From the NCBI GenBank assembly GCA_007133715.1, contig SLMF01000339.1, positions 1-7,779 of the forward strand: a stretch of 7,779 nucleotides of DNA. Reading direction: 5' to 3'. Source of the stretch: Planctomycetaceae bacterium. Its GTDB lineage: Bacteria; Planctomycetota; Planctomycetia; Pirellulales; Pirellulaceae. The position numbers and the translations under genes were made by a program. Positions 6,776 through 7,779 of the stretch are shown in pieces; the stretch's first letter is position 1, and the number at the start of each line of letters is the position of its first letter. The notes beneath the pieces were generated by a model. That model saw only the letters and a list, made by a program, of their open reading frames with translations, was not told where the DNA came from and did not search any database.

Positions 6776-7588
6776 TTGACGGAAACGCGGAAACCGGCCA
6801 CACAAGATTTTCGTGGCGAGATGATCCTGCTGGGAACCGGGACCTCGGTGGGCGTCCCGATCATCGGCTGCGGCTGCCCCGTCTGTACCGGCGGGCATCC
6901 GAAAAATCAACGTACTCGCTGCGGTGCGGTGCTGGGACTGCCCGGCGGGAATCTGTTGATCGACACCCCGCCCGACCTGCGTTTCCAGTTGCTCCGCGAA
7001 GGCATCGGCGTGGTCCACGCCGTGCTGTACACGCACGAGCATGCCGATCACATTTTCGGTTTGGACGATTTGCGACTGATGCCGTTTTTCCTGGGGCATC
7101 CCGTTCCCCTGTACCTGGAGACACTGGTCGAACAGCGGCTGGGGAAAGCCTACGACTACGCGTTTTCAAACGTCGAACCGACGCATCAGGGTGCGGTGCC
7201 CCAGCTGGCATTTCGCCGCATTACGACCGAACCGTTCGACGTATTGGGAGCGCGGGTGATCCCGATTCGGCTGCAGCACGGACCGCGTTTCCAAGTGCTG
7301 GGTTTCCGGGTGGGCAACGTGGCCTATTGTACGGACACGAACGAGATCCCGGCGGCCAGCTGGCCGTTGCTCGCGGGTTTGGACGTATTGGTTCTGGACG
7401 GTCTGCGGCCGCGGCCGCATGTGACCCATTTTTCGCTTTGGGAGGCGGTCCAGGTGGCGCGGCGTTTGGCCCCCCGCCGCACGTTGTTTACGCATACGTC
7501 CCACGAGTTGGATTATGAAACGACCAATGCCCAACTGCCGCCCGGCATGGAATTGGCCTACGATGGCCAACGGATTCCGTTGACGTGA
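6776..7588 (+). CDS. PhnP-like metallo-beta-lactamase-fold hydrolase
   Basis: Cytoplasmic metal-dependent hydrolase of 270 aa, closest in layout to PhnP-type phosphodiesterases. From the TTG start: LLGTGTSVGVP (18-28); a Cys triad Cys32, Cys34, Cys37 in GCGCPVC; NQRTRC (44-49); the metal motif THEHADH with His87, His89, Asp91 and His92; His168 in QHGP; Asp187 in CTDTNE; HVTHFS (215-220); and THTSHE with His240 and His243. In E. coli PhnP an equivalent Cys triad plus a C-terminal His holds a structural zinc, so the fold assignment is strong. The exact substrate is unknown: no other phn genes are visible, and many genomes have stand-alone copies. Start choice: TTG at 6776 has a weak GGGGG-like site, and the frame is closed at 6758. 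The ATG at 6821 (255 aa) would begin just before LLGTGTS and is a fair alternative. Confidence 0.88.
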   Translation: MTETRKPATQDFRGEMILLGTGTSVGVPIIGCGCPVCTGGHPKNQRTRCGAVLGLPGGNLLIDTPPDLRFQLLREGIGVVHAVLYTHEHADHIFGLDDLRLMPFFLGHPVPLYLETLVEQRLGKAYDYAFSNVEPTHQGAVPQLAFRRITTEPFDVLGARVIPIRLQHGPRFQVLGFRVGNVAYCTDTNEIPAASWPLLAGLDVLVLDGLRPRPHVTHFSLWEAVQVARRLAPRRTLFTHTSHELDYETTNAQLPPGMELAYDGQRIPLT

Positions 7589-7650
7589 CACGGTCGGACG
7601 GCGGTTTCGGCGGGGTCGGAGACCCTCGCCAAACGCGGCTGAGTCAATCG

Positions 7651-7689
7651 TACTCCTACTCGTACTCAGGGCAACGGTACTCGTACTCG
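7651..7689. repeat. TACTCG-type hexamer repeat
   Basis: Three hexamers TACTC[C/G/A] at 7651-7668, a 9-base spacer, then two exact TACTCG units at 7678-7689. On the - strand this reads as repeated GAG-TAC. It lies in the 191-base tail after the MBL-fold gene, where I see no gene. I recall similar tracts from planctomycete intergenic DNA but cannot confirm it here. Confidence 0.7.
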
Positions 7690-7779
7690 ACAGGCGACTG
7701 ATGACGAATTGAACCGACGTGGTAAACCCGATTGAAGACGGATTCTGTCGCTGCTGACGCGGTTGATCCAACGAACGCA

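Noticed and set aside
7166..7771. A 201-codon open frame on the - strand overlapping the MBL-fold gene and the 3' tail
   Set aside because: Most of it is antisense to a gene with clear metal-binding motifs, and the rest is a reading of the hexamer repeat. It has no recognisable domain.

Overview
The window is GC-rich, densely coding bacterial DNA that looks like a planctomycete (Pirellulales-like) chromosome. That placement is an inference. It rests on the very large secreted LamG-type protein, the wording of the encoded proteins, and two intergenic repeats: a GTAGGTTGGGCATTCC inverted repeat and a TACTCG hexamer tract. I recall similar repeats from planctomycete genomes but cannot verify this here.

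Layout. (1) Positions 1-1182, + strand: an almost complete cysteine desulfurase of the IscS/NifS type, whose true start probably lies just left of the window. (2) Positions 1183-1275: a short gap between convergent genes, with no convincing terminator. (3) Positions 1276-6290, - strand: a two-gene unit. A divergent member of the glucosamine-6-phosphate deaminase (NagB) superfamily comes first, and its stop codon overlaps the start of a 1333-residue exported multidomain protein. That protein has a signal peptide, LamG domain, beta-sandwich, TIM-barrel-like core with an inserted beta-module, CBM-like jelly roll and a duplicated C-terminal beta-domain. (4) Positions 6291-6775: a divergent intergenic region filled mainly by a nested inverted-repeat element of about 266 bp (6368-6633). 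(5) Positions 6776-7588, + strand: a PhnP-like metallo-beta-lactamase-fold hydrolase. (6) Positions 7589-7779: non-coding as far as I can see, with a degenerate TACTCG hexamer repeat.

How the genes may work together. The coupled pair is the most interesting part. An exported, probably glycan-active protein is translated directly after a cytoplasmic sugar-phosphate-isomerase-fold protein whose phosphate-binding loop does not match true NagB. This suggests use of an unusual, possibly amino-sugar-containing, glycan, but no substrate can be read from the sequence. The cysteine desulfurase and the MBL-fold hydrolase look like independent housekeeping-type genes. I see no CRISPR array, tRNA, rRNA, complete insertion sequence or defence system. 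The best candidates for something undescribed are the exported protein (possibly an unclassified glycoside hydrolase family), its NagB-like partner, and the nested palindromic element.
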